A DNA stretch of 64,000 nucleotides from Acidobacteriota bacterium (GTDB lineage Bacteria; Acidobacteriota; Terriglobia; Acidiferrales; UBA7541), in NCBI GenBank assembly GCA_003225315.1, contig QHZD01000025.1, positions 59,818-123,817 on the forward strand, read 5' to 3'. The notes below the pieces were generated by a model, which was given only the letters and a program-made list of their open reading frames with translations, was not told where the DNA came from and did not search any database. This document shows, piece after piece, positions 17,917 to 27,680 of this stretch. Each line of letters begins with the position of its first letter. Position 1 is the first letter of the stretch. The translations under genes were made by a program, and so were the position numbers.

Positions 17917-18072
17917 CCTGTACTCAGTCTCTGAAACCAGTAGTAACACGGTCAATAGTACGAAAGGACCCCTTACGCCAAACTGTGGAAAAACAGCTCA
18001 GCGAATGTGGAAAAAGCTGGTGTGACTGTGCAAAGACGCGGACCCGCCAATCGTTCGAATTCTGGAAAGTGA

Positions 18073-19270
18073 TCAGCGGCGGGAAAGTTTGACCGCGCCG
18101 CGTCCGAATTTCTCCAGTGCGCCCGATTGGAGATATTGCTTGGCGCGCGCGTCGCCTTTCAGATAGGCGTCCCAGAAGGCCAGCGACGCGGAATTGGTGT
18201 AGTCGAAGATGGCTCCGCCTTGTTCGGCGCGACCGGGCAAGAGCGCATGTGGCGTAATGAACGACATGTGGTTCGCGCCTTCGATGAACAGGTGATATTT
18301 GTCGCCGGGCTGGCTGCGCTCGAAGGGAGTTTTGTGCCACGCAGGGCTCGCGACCGGGCCGATGCTGTCGAGCGATCCGGTCATGGCCATGTACGGCAAT
18401 GAAATTCTGTCGAACGAATGTTCATTCAAACCGAATTGACCGGGCCCTTGTGGCGAAAGGCAAAGGGCTGCTTTAACGCGAGGATCGGCAAAATTTCTCC
18501 CGGGCTGACCGGGAAGATCCACGAGCGCTCCTGCGATGGCCTCCGTAGCGTACGAACCCATGGAATGCCCGCCGGCGCCGATGCGGTCGCCGTCAATCTT
18601 TCCCAGGAGCCCAGGCACGAGCTTCCCGAACAAGGGCAGCGCATCCAGGACGGATGAGATATCCAGCGGACGGCTCTCCCAAAGCGCAGGCTTTTTCAGT
18701 GCGTCGCGCACGGCCTGCATAAAGCGGATATTTTCTTCGCCTTGGTTGCGCCGCTGCACCGCGGAGTCATCATGAGTGGGCTGAATGGTCACTTAGCCGT
18801 AGCTCGCCCAGTGGCGCGTGAGTCCATCACAGCAATTCTGCGAGCCGCCGGCCCCGTGCGAAAAGACTAATGACGGGGTACTTCCTGGCAGGATTGGGAT
18901 AAAAAATTCGAACGTGCAATTCTTTGCCATGCAACGCATCGTGCAAGATGAGGTCTTCGGCTTCAGAGACGGTGTACGGACCTGGTTCCAGCTCGTAGCC
19001 ATTCGCCTCACTCGAAGCTGGAACTGGAGCAGAGGGCGGAGGAGAGGCGGGCGGATGTATCCCGGGAGTCGGCGTCGGAGCGGGATTCGCGGGCAGATTC
19101 CGAGCGCGGAAACCCGTGCCACCTGTGGGACGCGTGATGAAATATGCGGAAATCAAACTCAGAGTAGCGATTAACAAAACGTTAGTGATCCGGCGCACAG
19201 CACGGCGGCGGCGTATGTGGTCGCGCGGGAGAGGAGGCAAGAGCCTTCGAACGTGAGCCAAAAGGAACAT
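18073..19270 (-). pseudogene. Broken alpha/beta hydrolase (frameshift plus in-frame stop)
   Basis: Read on the minus strand from ATG 19270: a TM anchor (ITNVLLIATLSLISAYF), a Pro-rich linker, then the start of an alpha/beta-hydrolase fold (GKELHVRIFYPNPARKYPVI). At 18868 one extra base (minus-strand A) shifts the frame; removing it gives VIVFSHGAGGS, the expected oxyanion strand. In the new frame a TAA at 18795-18793 replaces what should be Tyr in HGYVTIQPTHDD. Downstream the fold is intact: nucleophile elbow GGHSMGSYA, DSIGP and catalytic His in GANHMSF. It resembles dienelactone/PAF-acetylhydrolase-like enzymes. Two lesions suggest decay or two sequencing errors. Confidence 0.8.
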
Positions 19271-19604
19271 AGTGCGTTTGAGCTTCGGCGAATTTTCAGC
19301 GGGCCTGGTTACAAACCCAGTCCGATCAAAAAGTTTCGGGACTGGTCTCTGACCGCCTAACGGAACTTCCACTGTAAACCCAGAGGCTGGGAAGACTCGG
19401 TGAGCGGGCCATTGTCATTGTAGCAAGAAAAACCGGTCAGGGCGGCTGCTCAAATCCTTGACTTTTTCTGGAGGAAGGCTATTGTCTGCGTGCCGGGTTT
19501 TGGGGATCGTGTACCTGAGCCGAGAGTTGGCGAGAGCTTAAGGCCGGGAAAAAACGCCGCAGCGATGCAGAGTGGGCTTCGCGACGGCGAGAAGTGAAGC
19601 GCGA

Positions 19605-19778
19605 GTGGTCGAACAAAAGAGACTCACGAAGGGCAGGGCTGCCCTCTTGCTGATCCTGTCCGCCTTGGGCGGGATTGTGTCCGCGACGATGCTGCACGGA
19701 TGGCACGTCTACTTGGGGTTCGCTATTGTGGGAATTGTCCTTTTCATCGGGTTCTTCCTCTGGAACCGCAAAGACTGA
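19605..19778 (+). CDS. Small two-helix membrane protein
   Basis: 57 residues from GTG 19605 (or 68 from ATG 19572). Two hydrophobic helices: AALLLILSALGGIVSATML and VYLGFAIVGIVLFIGFFLW, with a basic C-terminus WNRKD. It stands 36 bp before the S9 peptidase gene and on the same strand. No family recognised. Confidence is limited by length. Confidence 0.45.
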   Translation: MVEQKRLTKGRAALLLILSALGGIVSATMLHGWHVYLGFAIVGIVLFIGFFLWNRKD

Positions 19779-19814
19779 GTTCACGTCTCTCGCAATAAGT
19801 GGAGGTATCGGGCG

Positions 19815-21923
19815 ATGCGCAAGGTGTCTTTGATTCCTATTGCGATGGCAACCTGCGGGTTGTTTGCGTTTTCCGCGGGAGCACAGGAAACAGGGAAAGC
19901 CGCGAAGGCTGCGGCTTCCACGACGCCCACAATTGATCAGTCAATCGAATGGAAAAACGCGTTCAGTCCAAAACTTTCGCCGGATGGGAAGCGCGTGGTT
20001 TACGAAGTGCAGAAGGCCAATTGGGAGGAGAACGCGTTTGACAGGAACTTGTGGATTGCGGACATTGCGACCGGCGAATCGCACGCGCTGACTTCGGCGA
20101 AAAAAACGAGCACCAATGCCGCGTGGTCGCCAGACGGAAAACGGATCGCGTTTCTTTCCGACCGGCCCGGACAAATCAAGGACACGCCGGAAGGCAAGAA
20201 ACAACTCTACGTTATTTCCGCGGACGGCGGCGAGGCGCAGCAAATTACCAAGACCGAAAATGATGTGAATGCTTTCGATTGGGCGCCGGATTCCGGGCGC
20301 ATCGCTTTTTCGATGTCGGACCCGGAACCAAAAACGCTGAAGGACCGCAAAGAAAAATACGGCGAGTATTCCGTGGTTCACTCCGATTACGAGATGGCGC
20401 ATCTCTGGATCATCGATCTTCCGGACGACTCGGCGAACGCCGCGCCCGAAGCAAAGCGCCTTACGGAAGGAGATGCGTTCAGCGTAGGGAGTTTCGCGTG
20501 GTCTCCTGATGGGACGCGCATCGCATTCAGCGCGCAGAAAGACTCGGACCTGATTTCCTCTTTTTCCGAAGATATTTACGTGGTGAAAATTGCAGATAAA
20601 TCCGTAAAGAAAATTGTGGACACGCCGGGGCCGGACTCAAATCCGAAATGGTCGCCTGATGGAAAAAAGATCGCATTCGAGACCGCGGCAGGCGCGAAAT
20701 TCTTTTACTACACGAATGCAAAGATCGCGGTGGTGCCTGCGGAAGGTGGCACGCCGCAGATTCTGACGGAAGCGTTCGATGAAGATCCCGGACTTGTCGG
20801 CTGGGGACCGGACGGAATTTATTTCGCCGCCGAACAGAAAACCTATGCGCATCTTTTCCGGCTCAATCCCGCGACAAAAGCAATTGAAAAACTGAGCGCG
20901 CCGGATCACCTGTCATCTTTTTCGTTTTCGTTTTCGCAGGATTACAAAGTGGCCGCGTACCGGGCCGCACTCGAAAATCAATATGCGGAAATCTACTCCT
21001 CCAAAGTCGCGCCGTGGGAAGGTAAGAGACTGACGGCCATGGGCGATCAGCTCAAGGGTTTCACGCTGGCGCGCCGCGAAGTGATTTCCTGGAAATCGGC
21101 GGACGGAACGACGATTGAGGGAGTCGTTTACAAACCGGCCAATTTCGATCCGGGGAAAAAATATCCGTTACTGGTGGTGATTCATGGCGGGCCGACCGGA
21201 GTGGATCAGCCCATCGTGAACGCGGACCGCTACTATCCAACCGAGCGCTTCGTGGCCAAAGGCGCGCTGGTGCTGCGGCCGAATTACCGCGGTTCGGCCG
21301 GCTACGGCGAAAAATTCCGCGCACTGAACGTGCGCAATCTCGGCGTCGGAGATTATGCCGACGTGATTTCCGGCGTGGACGCGCTGATCGCCAAAGGCTG
21401 GGCGGACAAAGACCGCGTGGGCACGATGGGCTGGAGCCAGGGTGGCTACATTTCCGCGTTCATCACGGCATCGAGCGACCGTTTCAAGGCCGTTTCCGTA
21501 GGCGCAGGGATTTCCGACTGGATGACCTACTACGCGAACACGGACATCACTCCGTTTACTCGCCAATATCTGCACGGGACGCCGTGGGACGATCCGGAAA
21601 TTTACAAGAAAACTTCGCCGATCAGCTACATCGCGAAGGCGAAAACACCGACGCTGATTCAACACGGAGAAAATGACCGGCGCGTGCCAATCCCGAATGC
21701 GTACGAACTGCGGCAGGCGCTGGAAGACCGCGGCGTGCCGGTGAAGATGGTGGTGTACAAAGGGTTCGGCCACGGAATCACGAAACCGAAGCAGCAGCGC
21801 GCGGTGATGGAAGAAAACGAAAAATGGTTCGCGCAATACATCTGGGGCGAAAAACCTGAGGAGCCCAAGGCGCCCGAACCAAAGAACGAAGAAAAGAAAT
21901 CCACTGTTGCGATTAATCCATAA
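19815..21923 (+). CDS. Secreted S9-family peptidase (prolyl oligopeptidase / acylaminoacyl-peptidase type)
   Basis: 702 residues; ATG 19815 follows GGAGG at 19801. Signal peptide: LIPIAMATCGLFAFSAGAQ. Residues ~40-400 are TolB/WD40-like propeller repeats (PKLSPDGKRVVYE, AAWSPDGKRIAFLSD, FAWSPDGTRIAFS, PKWSPDGKKIAFE). The catalytic domain follows: HGGPTG oxyanion loop, GWSQGGY nucleophile (Ser ~541), HGENDRRVP Asp and GFGHGI His. It should hydrolyse short peptides in the periplasm. A Lys/Glu/Pro-rich tail ends the protein. Confidence 0.93.
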   Translation: MRKVSLIPIAMATCGLFAFSAGAQETGKAAKAAASTTPTIDQSIEWKNAFSPKLSPDGKRVVYEVQKANWEENAFDRNLWIADIATGESHALTSAKKTSTNAAWSPDGKRIAFLSDRPGQIKDTPEGKKQLYVISADGGEAQQITKTENDVNAFDWAPDSGRIAFSMSDPEPKTLKDRKEKYGEYSVVHSDYEMAHLWIIDLPDDSANAAPEAKRLTEGDAFSVGSFAWSPDGTRIAFSAQKDSDLISSFSEDIYVVKIADKSVKKIVDTPGPDSNPKWSPDGKKIAFETAAGAKFFYYTNAKIAVVPAEGGTPQILTEAFDEDPGLVGWGPDGIYFAAEQKTYAHLFRLNPATKAIEKLSAPDHLSSFSFSFSQDYKVAAYRAALENQYAEIYSSKVAPWEGKRLTAMGDQLKGFTLARREVISWKSADGTTIEGVVYKPANFDPGKKYPLLVVIHGGPTGVDQPIVNADRYYPTERFVAKGALVLRPNYRGSAGYGEKFRALNVRNLGVGDYADVISGVDALIAKGWADKDRVGTMGWSQGGYISAFITASSDRFKAVSVGAGISDWMTYYANTDITPFTRQYLHGTPWDDPEIYKKTSPISYIAKAKTPTLIQHGENDRRVPIPNAYELRQALEDRGVPVKMVVYKGFGHGITKPKQQRAVMEENEKWFAQYIWGEKPEEPKAPEPKNEEKKSTVAINP

Positions 21924-22019
21924 ATATCGACCAGCGAATGTCATCCTCCTAGCTGGCGACATTCGACTTTGCAGCACGGCAGAGCGTTCCTTTAACACTA
22001 CCAACGGCATGAACACTGC

Positions 22020-23744
22020 ATGATATCTTCCGCTGAACTTCCAAACAAGATGAGCGCGGGATTTCGCGAGTGGCTGTTCGCGCTGGGCGTTTCCCTGGGA
22101 ACGGCACTGCTGGTGATTGCGCCCTTTTTCTGGCTGGGCAACGCCTCCGGCCACGACTTCGGGTTTCACGCGGCCTCGTGGCTGGACGCCGCGGGGCAGT
22201 GGAAAGAAGGGATTTTTTCCCCGCGATGGACGGAGTGGGCGAACCACGGATTCGGCGAGCCGCGATTCATTTTTTATCCACCGCTGTCGTGGATGCTGGG
22301 AGCGGCGCTGAGCTTTATGGTTCCGTGGAATGCGGTGCCGGCAGTTTTTATCGTCATCGCGCAGATTTTGGCTGGACTTTGTTCGTTCGCGCTGGCGCGG
22401 CGATTTCTGCCGAAAAATGCGGCGCTCTTCGGAGCGGCATGTTATGCGGCAAATCCGTATGCGCTGCTGGTCGTTTACATGCGCAGCGATTTTGCAGAAG
22501 AGCTGGCGTGCGCGCTGCTGCCTTTGGTTGTGTTGACGGCGCTGCAGCTCTGCGGGCTGGTGGAGAATCGCCGGCGTTCGCTTTCGCGGGCGATGGCACT
22601 CTTCGCATTGGTGTTTGCCGCAGTGTGGCTTTCCAATGCGCCAGCGGCGGTGATAACAAGTTACAGCGTGGCGCTACTTTTTGCGTGGGCTGCGCTTGAA
22701 AAGAAATCGATGCAGCCGTTGTGGCGCGGCGCGGGCGGGCTGGCGCTTGGCTTTGCGTTGGCGAGCTTTTACCTAGTGCCGGCGGCTTATGAACAGCGCT
22801 GGGTGAGTATCGGGCAAGTGCTTTCCTTGGGCCTGCAACCCGCCGACAATTTTCTCTACACGATGGGCAATGACCCGGAACATAACGTATTCAATTGGAT
22901 CGCATCGAGCGTAGCGGTCCTGCTGCTAGTGATGACAGGAATCGCGGCGATTGCGGCACTGCAAAGAACCACGGAGGGACAAGAAAGCGACGAGAGAAAG
23001 AAGCTTTGGCGCGTGTTGCTGCTGCTTTCCGCGGCGGCGGCGATTCTGATGATCAGGCAGAGCTCGTTTTTTTGGACCTACCTTCCTAAGCTGCGGTTCG
23101 TGCAATTTCCGTGGAGGTGGATGGCCATTGTGGCGGTACCGTGTGCGTATTTTTCCGCGGCCGCGATGATGCGGCAGCGCATGCGTTGGATCTGGTTTGC
23201 GCTTGTGCTTATCGCGGTTTGCGGAACGGCGACGTTTCTTGTCAAGAAAACGTGGTGGGATTCCGATGACATTCCATCGCTCCAGGACGCGATTGCGAAC
23301 GACCAGGGTTTCGAGGGCACCGATGAATATGATCCCGCGGGCGACGATCATACGAACTTGCTGGAAAAAGCGCCGCGGGCGCAGGTTCTGCCGGCCGAAG
23401 AATCCGGAGGTCGCGCGCCGCAAGCGGAGATTCGTATCGAGCGCTGGACCGCGGAAGAACGCGTCGCGCGAGTGGTCTCGACCGAGCCGGTGCGAGTGGC
23501 GCTGCGGCTGCTGGACTATCCGGCGTGGCACGTGGAGGTGAACCGCAGGCCAGTGAGGCCAGAGCACGCAGAGAATAACGGAGAGATGATCGTGGCGCTG
23601 ACTCCCGGGACGCAGCGCATCACGGCAAAGTTTGTGCGGACTCCGGATCGAACCTTGGGGAGTGCCATTTCGTTGTTGGGCGTGCTGACGCTGCTGGCGC
23701 TGTTGAATGCTGGCGGCGTGCGGCTGCTTTCGGCAAGCCCCTGA
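22020..23744 (+). CDS. Large membrane protein, PTPS-related / glycosyltransferase-like
   Basis: 574 residues with ten or more TM helices. The first extracytoplasmic loop has SGHDFGFHAASWLDAAGQW and then PRWTEWANHGFGEPRFIFYPPLSWMLG, a strongly conserved segment in acidobacterial '6-pyruvoyl-tetrahydropterin synthase-related' membrane proteins. A C-terminal soluble beta domain (from ~430) includes YPAWHVEVNRRPV, as in YfhO-type lipid-linked glycosyltransferases. A role in envelope polysaccharide assembly is plausible but inferred. No SD precedes the ATG at 22020; ATG 22050 is an alternative. Confidence 0.75.
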   Translation: MISSAELPNKMSAGFREWLFALGVSLGTALLVIAPFFWLGNASGHDFGFHAASWLDAAGQWKEGIFSPRWTEWANHGFGEPRFIFYPPLSWMLGAALSFMVPWNAVPAVFIVIAQILAGLCSFALARRFLPKNAALFGAACYAANPYALLVVYMRSDFAEELACALLPLVVLTALQLCGLVENRRRSLSRAMALFALVFAAVWLSNAPAAVITSYSVALLFAWAALEKKSMQPLWRGAGGLALGFALASFYLVPAAYEQRWVSIGQVLSLGLQPADNFLYTMGNDPEHNVFNWIASSVAVLLLVMTGIAAIAALQRTTEGQESDERKKLWRVLLLLSAAAAILMIRQSSFFWTYLPKLRFVQFPWRWMAIVAVPCAYFSAAAMMRQRMRWIWFALVLIAVCGTATFLVKKTWWDSDDIPSLQDAIANDQGFEGTDEYDPAGDDHTNLLEKAPRAQVLPAEESGGRAPQAEIRIERWTAEERVARVVSTEPVRVALRLLDYPAWHVEVNRRPVRPEHAENNGEMIVALTPGTQRITAKFVRTPDRTLGSAISLLGVLTLLALLNAGGVRLLSASP

Positions 23745-23922
23745 GCACCATTTCGGGATCGCAAGCGAGATCCTTCGTCGCGATGCTCCTCAGGACAGAC
23801 ACACTTGGTGGGGTCTCTTGTTAACAATAACTGTCCCCATCCCCCTGTTTTTCGTAAGTGTTGCATCCACGGATCACGAATCACAAATCACGCATCGCCG
23901 ACCTGCACGGACCTCGTCGTGG

Positions 23923-25209
23923 TCACTTCGCGTCGAGCGACTGCAGCTTGGCATTCACAAGGAACGGATCATTGAACTCCGTCATTTCACCCCAACCCTT
24001 GCCGAGGACAGGAAGGAGGCGCGCCGAAAGCGGCTTGTGCCATTTCACCGCCAGACTGGCCATGTCGCCGATAATCAGTGAAAGCTGTTCCGCACTCACG
24101 TCGCCGGGAAGCGGAACGGTATCCAACCCCGTGCCACACACTCCGGAATAACTGAGCAGCGCATCGATGGAAATGTGTCCTTCGCTCCAGCGCTGCGCCA
24201 GCCGCGTATCTTCGAGGATCGGCAGCATCAAGCCTGTATATCCGGTTTGTTTTACTTTCACGTCTTTGATGGCCGACGTAATCGTCGCCGCTGCCGTCAG
24301 CGTTCCGCTCATGCCGACTGGCTGCGTCGTCAAATTTTCGATGGCCGCACCAATGGAAACGTCTCCGGACGGCGCCGGTGAAAGGTCGATGCCCATGTAC
24401 GTCCAGCCGGTTTCCTGATCGACGCGCCCCGCGTGCCCTTCCACGTCGAAAGCTATTGCCGCAAGCGAATCGATCAGCCGCTGCCTGGCCATGCCGAGGT
24501 CGCGCGAATCTTTAAACGCTGCGGCAACAATGTTGGCCGATTCCAGCGCAATCGCGAATTGATGTCCGAAGCCGGTGTGGTACGCGGCCGGAAAAAATGG
24601 CGTCAGCGGCGGCACCATCGCAATCGCCGCAAAACGGAAATTGCCCTGGCTGTGCTCCGTGGTTTCTTCCAGTTTTTTCATTACGCGCGCCGCCGCACCT
24701 ACGGCGTTCCAGCGAACGCCGTCCTCACCGGCCACCACGACGCTTCCATTCAGTTTTTTCGTGTTACTCAGAATTTCGCCGAGCAGATCTGCTTGCGACT
24801 CGCTGTCTCCGGAGTGCAGCATCGCCGGACCGATCGACGCCGCGAAATTCTCCTTCACGGCCAGCGCGTCGTATTCCTTGAAAAACGCGACGGCCTGTTC
24901 TTTCGTCAGGCCTTTGGTGTATTCCGGAAACGGCTGCGTTGCGATGCGGATGGTTTGCACCTGGTAGCCGCGCGATTCGAATGTGGTCTGCGCGCGGCGC
25001 AGCATTTTCAGCGCGTCCGCCACATCCTGCTGGTATCGTGGCCGGTCCAGGTTGATGAAGGCAGTGATCGCGCGGATCCTGGGATTCCCGGGCGCTGCAG
25101 AAGTTTTCGCCTGCGCCCGAACAACTTCGCAGTTGAAAATCAAAGCCAGCAACGTTGCAACGGCGAAACAGCGGAGAAATCGAATCGAAGCGACGGATTC
25201 TGGACGCAT
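23923..25209 (-). CDS. DUF711 (UPF0210) family protein with a signal peptide
   Basis: 428 residues from ATG 25209, preceded by AGGAG; the frame to 25278 is unlikely. The N-terminus is a signal peptide (FLRCFAVATLLALIFNCEVVRAQ). The body matches DUF711: IRAITAFINLD, VAGEDGVRWNAVGAAARVMK, FGHQFAIALESANIV, CGTGLDTVPLPGDVS and a Gly-rich GKGWGEMTEF end, in line with its predicted glycyl-radical/PFL-like barrel. Most DUF711 proteins are cytoplasmic, so the leader is notable. Function unknown. Confidence 0.82.
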   Translation of the reverse strand: MRPESVASIRFLRCFAVATLLALIFNCEVVRAQAKTSAAPGNPRIRAITAFINLDRPRYQQDVADALKMLRRAQTTFESRGYQVQTIRIATQPFPEYTKGLTKEQAVAFFKEYDALAVKENFAASIGPAMLHSGDSESQADLLGEILSNTKKLNGSVVVAGEDGVRWNAVGAAARVMKKLEETTEHSQGNFRFAAIAMVPPLTPFFPAAYHTGFGHQFAIALESANIVAAAFKDSRDLGMARQRLIDSLAAIAFDVEGHAGRVDQETGWTYMGIDLSPAPSGDVSIGAAIENLTTQPVGMSGTLTAAATITSAIKDVKVKQTGYTGLMLPILEDTRLAQRWSEGHISIDALLSYSGVCGTGLDTVPLPGDVSAEQLSLIIGDMASLAVKWHKPLSARLLPVLGKGWGEMTEFNDPFLVNAKLQSLDAK

Positions 25210-25331
25210 GGGACTATGCTCCTGTAAGTGCGCCGACCACGGCCAGCGCCCCATTAGCATACAAGATTCAGTCTGCATGGAGATGGGCAGGATGAAAAGC
25301 GCAAAGGCGGATTGTTGTCGCCTTTGGATCT

Positions 25332-26504
25332 CTATACAAACGCGGCGATGCCGGTGATGCGCTCACCGATCACCAGCTTGTGAATGTCGTTGGTGCCCTC
25401 GTAGGTGTACACGCTCTCGAGGTTGTTCATGTGCCGCATAATGCAGTAATCGTCGACGATGCCGTTGGCGCCCAGAATGTCGCGGGCCTTGCGCGCCGTG
25501 TCCAGTGCAATCGCCACATTGTTCATTTTCAACATGGAAATGTGCGAAGGATCGACTTTGCCATTGTCTTTCAATCGGCCGACGTGCAATGCCAGCAATT
25601 GCCCTTTCACGATTTCCGTAATCATCCAAGCTAATTTTTCCTGCACCAGTTGGTGCGAAGCGATAGGCTTGTTCGCAAATTGCTTGCGCGTCTTGGCGTA
25701 CTGCAGCGCCGTGTCGTAGCACGCCATCGCCGCTCCCAGAGCGCCCCATCCGATTCCGTAGCGCGCCTGGTTGAGGCAACTCAGCGGTCCCTTCAGGCCG
25801 GCCACGCCGGGCAGAAGATTTTCCTCCGGGATTTCGCAATCTGTAAAAGCCAATCCGGAGGTCACGGAAGCGCGCAGCGACCATTTTCCGTGGACGTCCC
25901 AGGCCTTGAATCCCGGCGTGCCTTTTTCCACGAGAAATCCGCGGACTTTGTCGTCTTCCGCTTTGGCCCAGACCACGGCCACGTCAGCGATCGACCCGCT
26001 GGTGATCCACATCTTTTCACCGTTGAGGATGTACTTGTGGCCTTTCTTGACCGCGCGCGTCAGCATGCCGCCGGGATTCGAACCAAATTGCGGCTCCGTC
26101 AATCCGAAGCAGCCTATGGCCTTGCCCTGCTGCAAAAGCGGGAGCCATTTGTTCTTCTGCGCCTCGCTGCCATAGGAATAAATCGGATACATCACCAGCG
26201 CGCCCTGCACGGAAACAAAACTACGCAGGCCGGAATCACCTCGTTCCAATTCCTGGGTCATCAATCCATAAGCGACGTTGGACATTCCCGCGCAGCCATA
26301 ACCGTGGAGGTTGGCGCCAAAGAATCCCAGCTCGCCGAGCTGCGGAATCAAATGCTTCGGAAACGTCGCTTCGCGGCTGTGCTTTTCGATGATGGGAATG
26401 ATTTCGTTCTCGACGAATTGACGAGCGGTCTGCCGCACCAGTTTTTCTTCGTCGTTCAGTTGCGAATCAAAATCGATGTAATCGACTCCGGCATATCCAG
26501 CCAT
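25332..26504 (-). CDS. gcdH: Glutaryl-CoA dehydrogenase-type acyl-CoA dehydrogenase
   Basis: 390 residues from ATG 26504, with AGGAG eight bases before it. The acyl-CoA dehydrogenase domains run in order: N-terminal helices, FGLTEPQFGSNPGGM (FAD-binding beta domain), WITSGSIAD, QARYGIGWGALGAAMAC and RKQFANKPIASHQLVQEKL, and the catalytic base in YEGTNDIHKLVIG. Overall it is closest in feature to glutaryl-CoA dehydrogenase, which oxidises and decarboxylates glutaryl-CoA to crotonyl-CoA in Lys/Trp catabolism. ETF genes are not nearby. Confidence 0.85.
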   Translation of the reverse strand: MAGYAGVDYIDFDSQLNDEEKLVRQTARQFVENEIIPIIEKHSREATFPKHLIPQLGELGFFGANLHGYGCAGMSNVAYGLMTQELERGDSGLRSFVSVQGALVMYPIYSYGSEAQKNKWLPLLQQGKAIGCFGLTEPQFGSNPGGMLTRAVKKGHKYILNGEKMWITSGSIADVAVVWAKAEDDKVRGFLVEKGTPGFKAWDVHGKWSLRASVTSGLAFTDCEIPEENLLPGVAGLKGPLSCLNQARYGIGWGALGAAMACYDTALQYAKTRKQFANKPIASHQLVQEKLAWMITEIVKGQLLALHVGRLKDNGKVDPSHISMLKMNNVAIALDTARKARDILGANGIVDDYCIMRHMNNLESVYTYEGTNDIHKLVIGERITGIAAFV

Positions 26505-27039
26505 ACCGCTCTCCTTGTTTCTGACAGCCTGCAAAGCGGGCAACGCGCGCGGCGATGGATGGCGCGCACTGCTTCCGGCCACTCGTGAAAGGTTCCTCGG
26601 GAATGATGTGTTGCGGGGGCCGTTCCCAGGATGCACTCGAATCGGCCACGGCTCTTGCGCTTCGAGTATAGCAAGTCCGCCAAAGACGCAGCAACAAACT
26701 GGGGTGACGAATCGGTGAGCAAATCTGGATGACCTGAACGTTCTCGAGAGTGGAGATTGAGAAATACCAGTCATCGCAAATTGAAGCGAACCTCCGCAAG
26801 AGACACCCAATTGTTGCTAGCTGAGAATTCCAAGGTGTGCCACCCAACTTGTTACGTTTTTACCCACGCGAATTAGCCATGACGGAGAGTCCCTGTGTAG
26901 GATCCATATAAACCATAGCAAATAAATGGTTTAGCTCCCACTCCGGGTTGGCAGCGAAAGTGCCTTTTTCTATGATCGAAGTTGCTGGCTGCGCCCCGGG
27001 AAATCCTGAACGGGGCACGCATGAGGCCGCGAGACAAAG
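26505..27039. other. Intergenic region between gcdH and the pilin cassette
   Basis: About 535 nt with no credible gene. The left part is rich in runs of codon-like sequence but lacks a start with SD. The right part holds the sigma-54-like element at 26949-26964. Confidence 0.6.
26949..26964 (+). promoter_or_regulatory. Possible sigma-54 promoter of the minor-pilin cassette
   Basis: TGGCA-N6-GTGCC: the GG and GC doublets are exactly 12 bases apart, as in -24/-12 promoters, matching TGGCACG-N4-TTGCW except in the first T of the -12 box. The predicted start near 26975 leaves a 65-nt leader before fimT. RpoN control of type IV pilins is established in other bacteria; here it is inference. Confidence 0.4.
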
Positions 27040-27660
27040 ATGAAAAACTTTGGCAAACAGTACCGTGGGAAGCCTGTCCGAAGCCACGGCTTTAGCATGA
27101 TCGAATTGCTGGCTGTCATGGCGGTGATTCTGGTCGTAAGTGCTATCAGCACGCCATCCTTTATGCGCGCATACCAATATTACCAAGTTTCGAACGCGGC
27201 GACGAGCATGGCGAATGTCATCAAGTACACCCGATATGAAGCCATTCGCCTCAACACTCCGATAAATTGTGTGATTGGGCCGGCTCCAGTTGGAACTATG
27301 GCCTGGACGGATTCCGATCGAGACGGAGTTCCAGTGAATGACGGAGTTGCAGAGAATGTGGAGCGGCAGGTGACCTTCAGCACAACCGTCACGCTGCTTG
27401 CCCCCGGCAATGTTCCTAACACGGCAGGACTAATCCTGGCCGCAGGTTTGGGCCCGTTGGTTCCTCTTAGTAACACTGCTGCTGTGGTCCAGTTTGACCA
27501 GCGCGGCGCGGTGAATCCACCGCCAGCGGGAGCTTTGGTCTCCTTTGTGGGCAACACCCTCGTGCCCGGGGCGGGCTACCGGGCCATTATTCTTCTACCT
27601 TCAGGGTCCATGCAGTTGTGGAAGGCGGATGCCAACGGTACTTGGGCCATCATTCACTAA
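27040..27660 (+). CDS. fimT: GspH/FimT-type minor pilin
   Basis: 206 residues. A basic leader ends in the prepilin peptidase motif G|FSMIELLAVMAVILV, with Glu at +5, followed by the hydrophobic helix. The C-terminal domain fits the GspH/FimT fold (YTRYEAIRLNTPINC, TAAVVQFDQRGAVN). It probably primes type IV pilus assembly. First gene of a cassette FimT-PilV-PilW-PilX; the intergenic gap to PilV is 20 nt. Confidence 0.88.
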   Translation: MKNFGKQYRGKPVRSHGFSMIELLAVMAVILVVSAISTPSFMRAYQYYQVSNAATSMANVIKYTRYEAIRLNTPINCVIGPAPVGTMAWTDSDRDGVPVNDGVAENVERQVTFSTTVTLLAPGNVPNTAGLILAAGLGPLVPLSNTAAVVQFDQRGAVNPPPAGALVSFVGNTLVPGAGYRAIILLPSGSMQLWKADANGTWAIIH

Positions 27661-27680
27661 GGGGAAATGAGAGAAACAAT

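Noticed and set aside
19479..19784. 101-codon minus-strand ORF over the small two-helix protein
   Set aside because: Composition is disordered and charged, while the plus-strand frame encodes two clean membrane helices.
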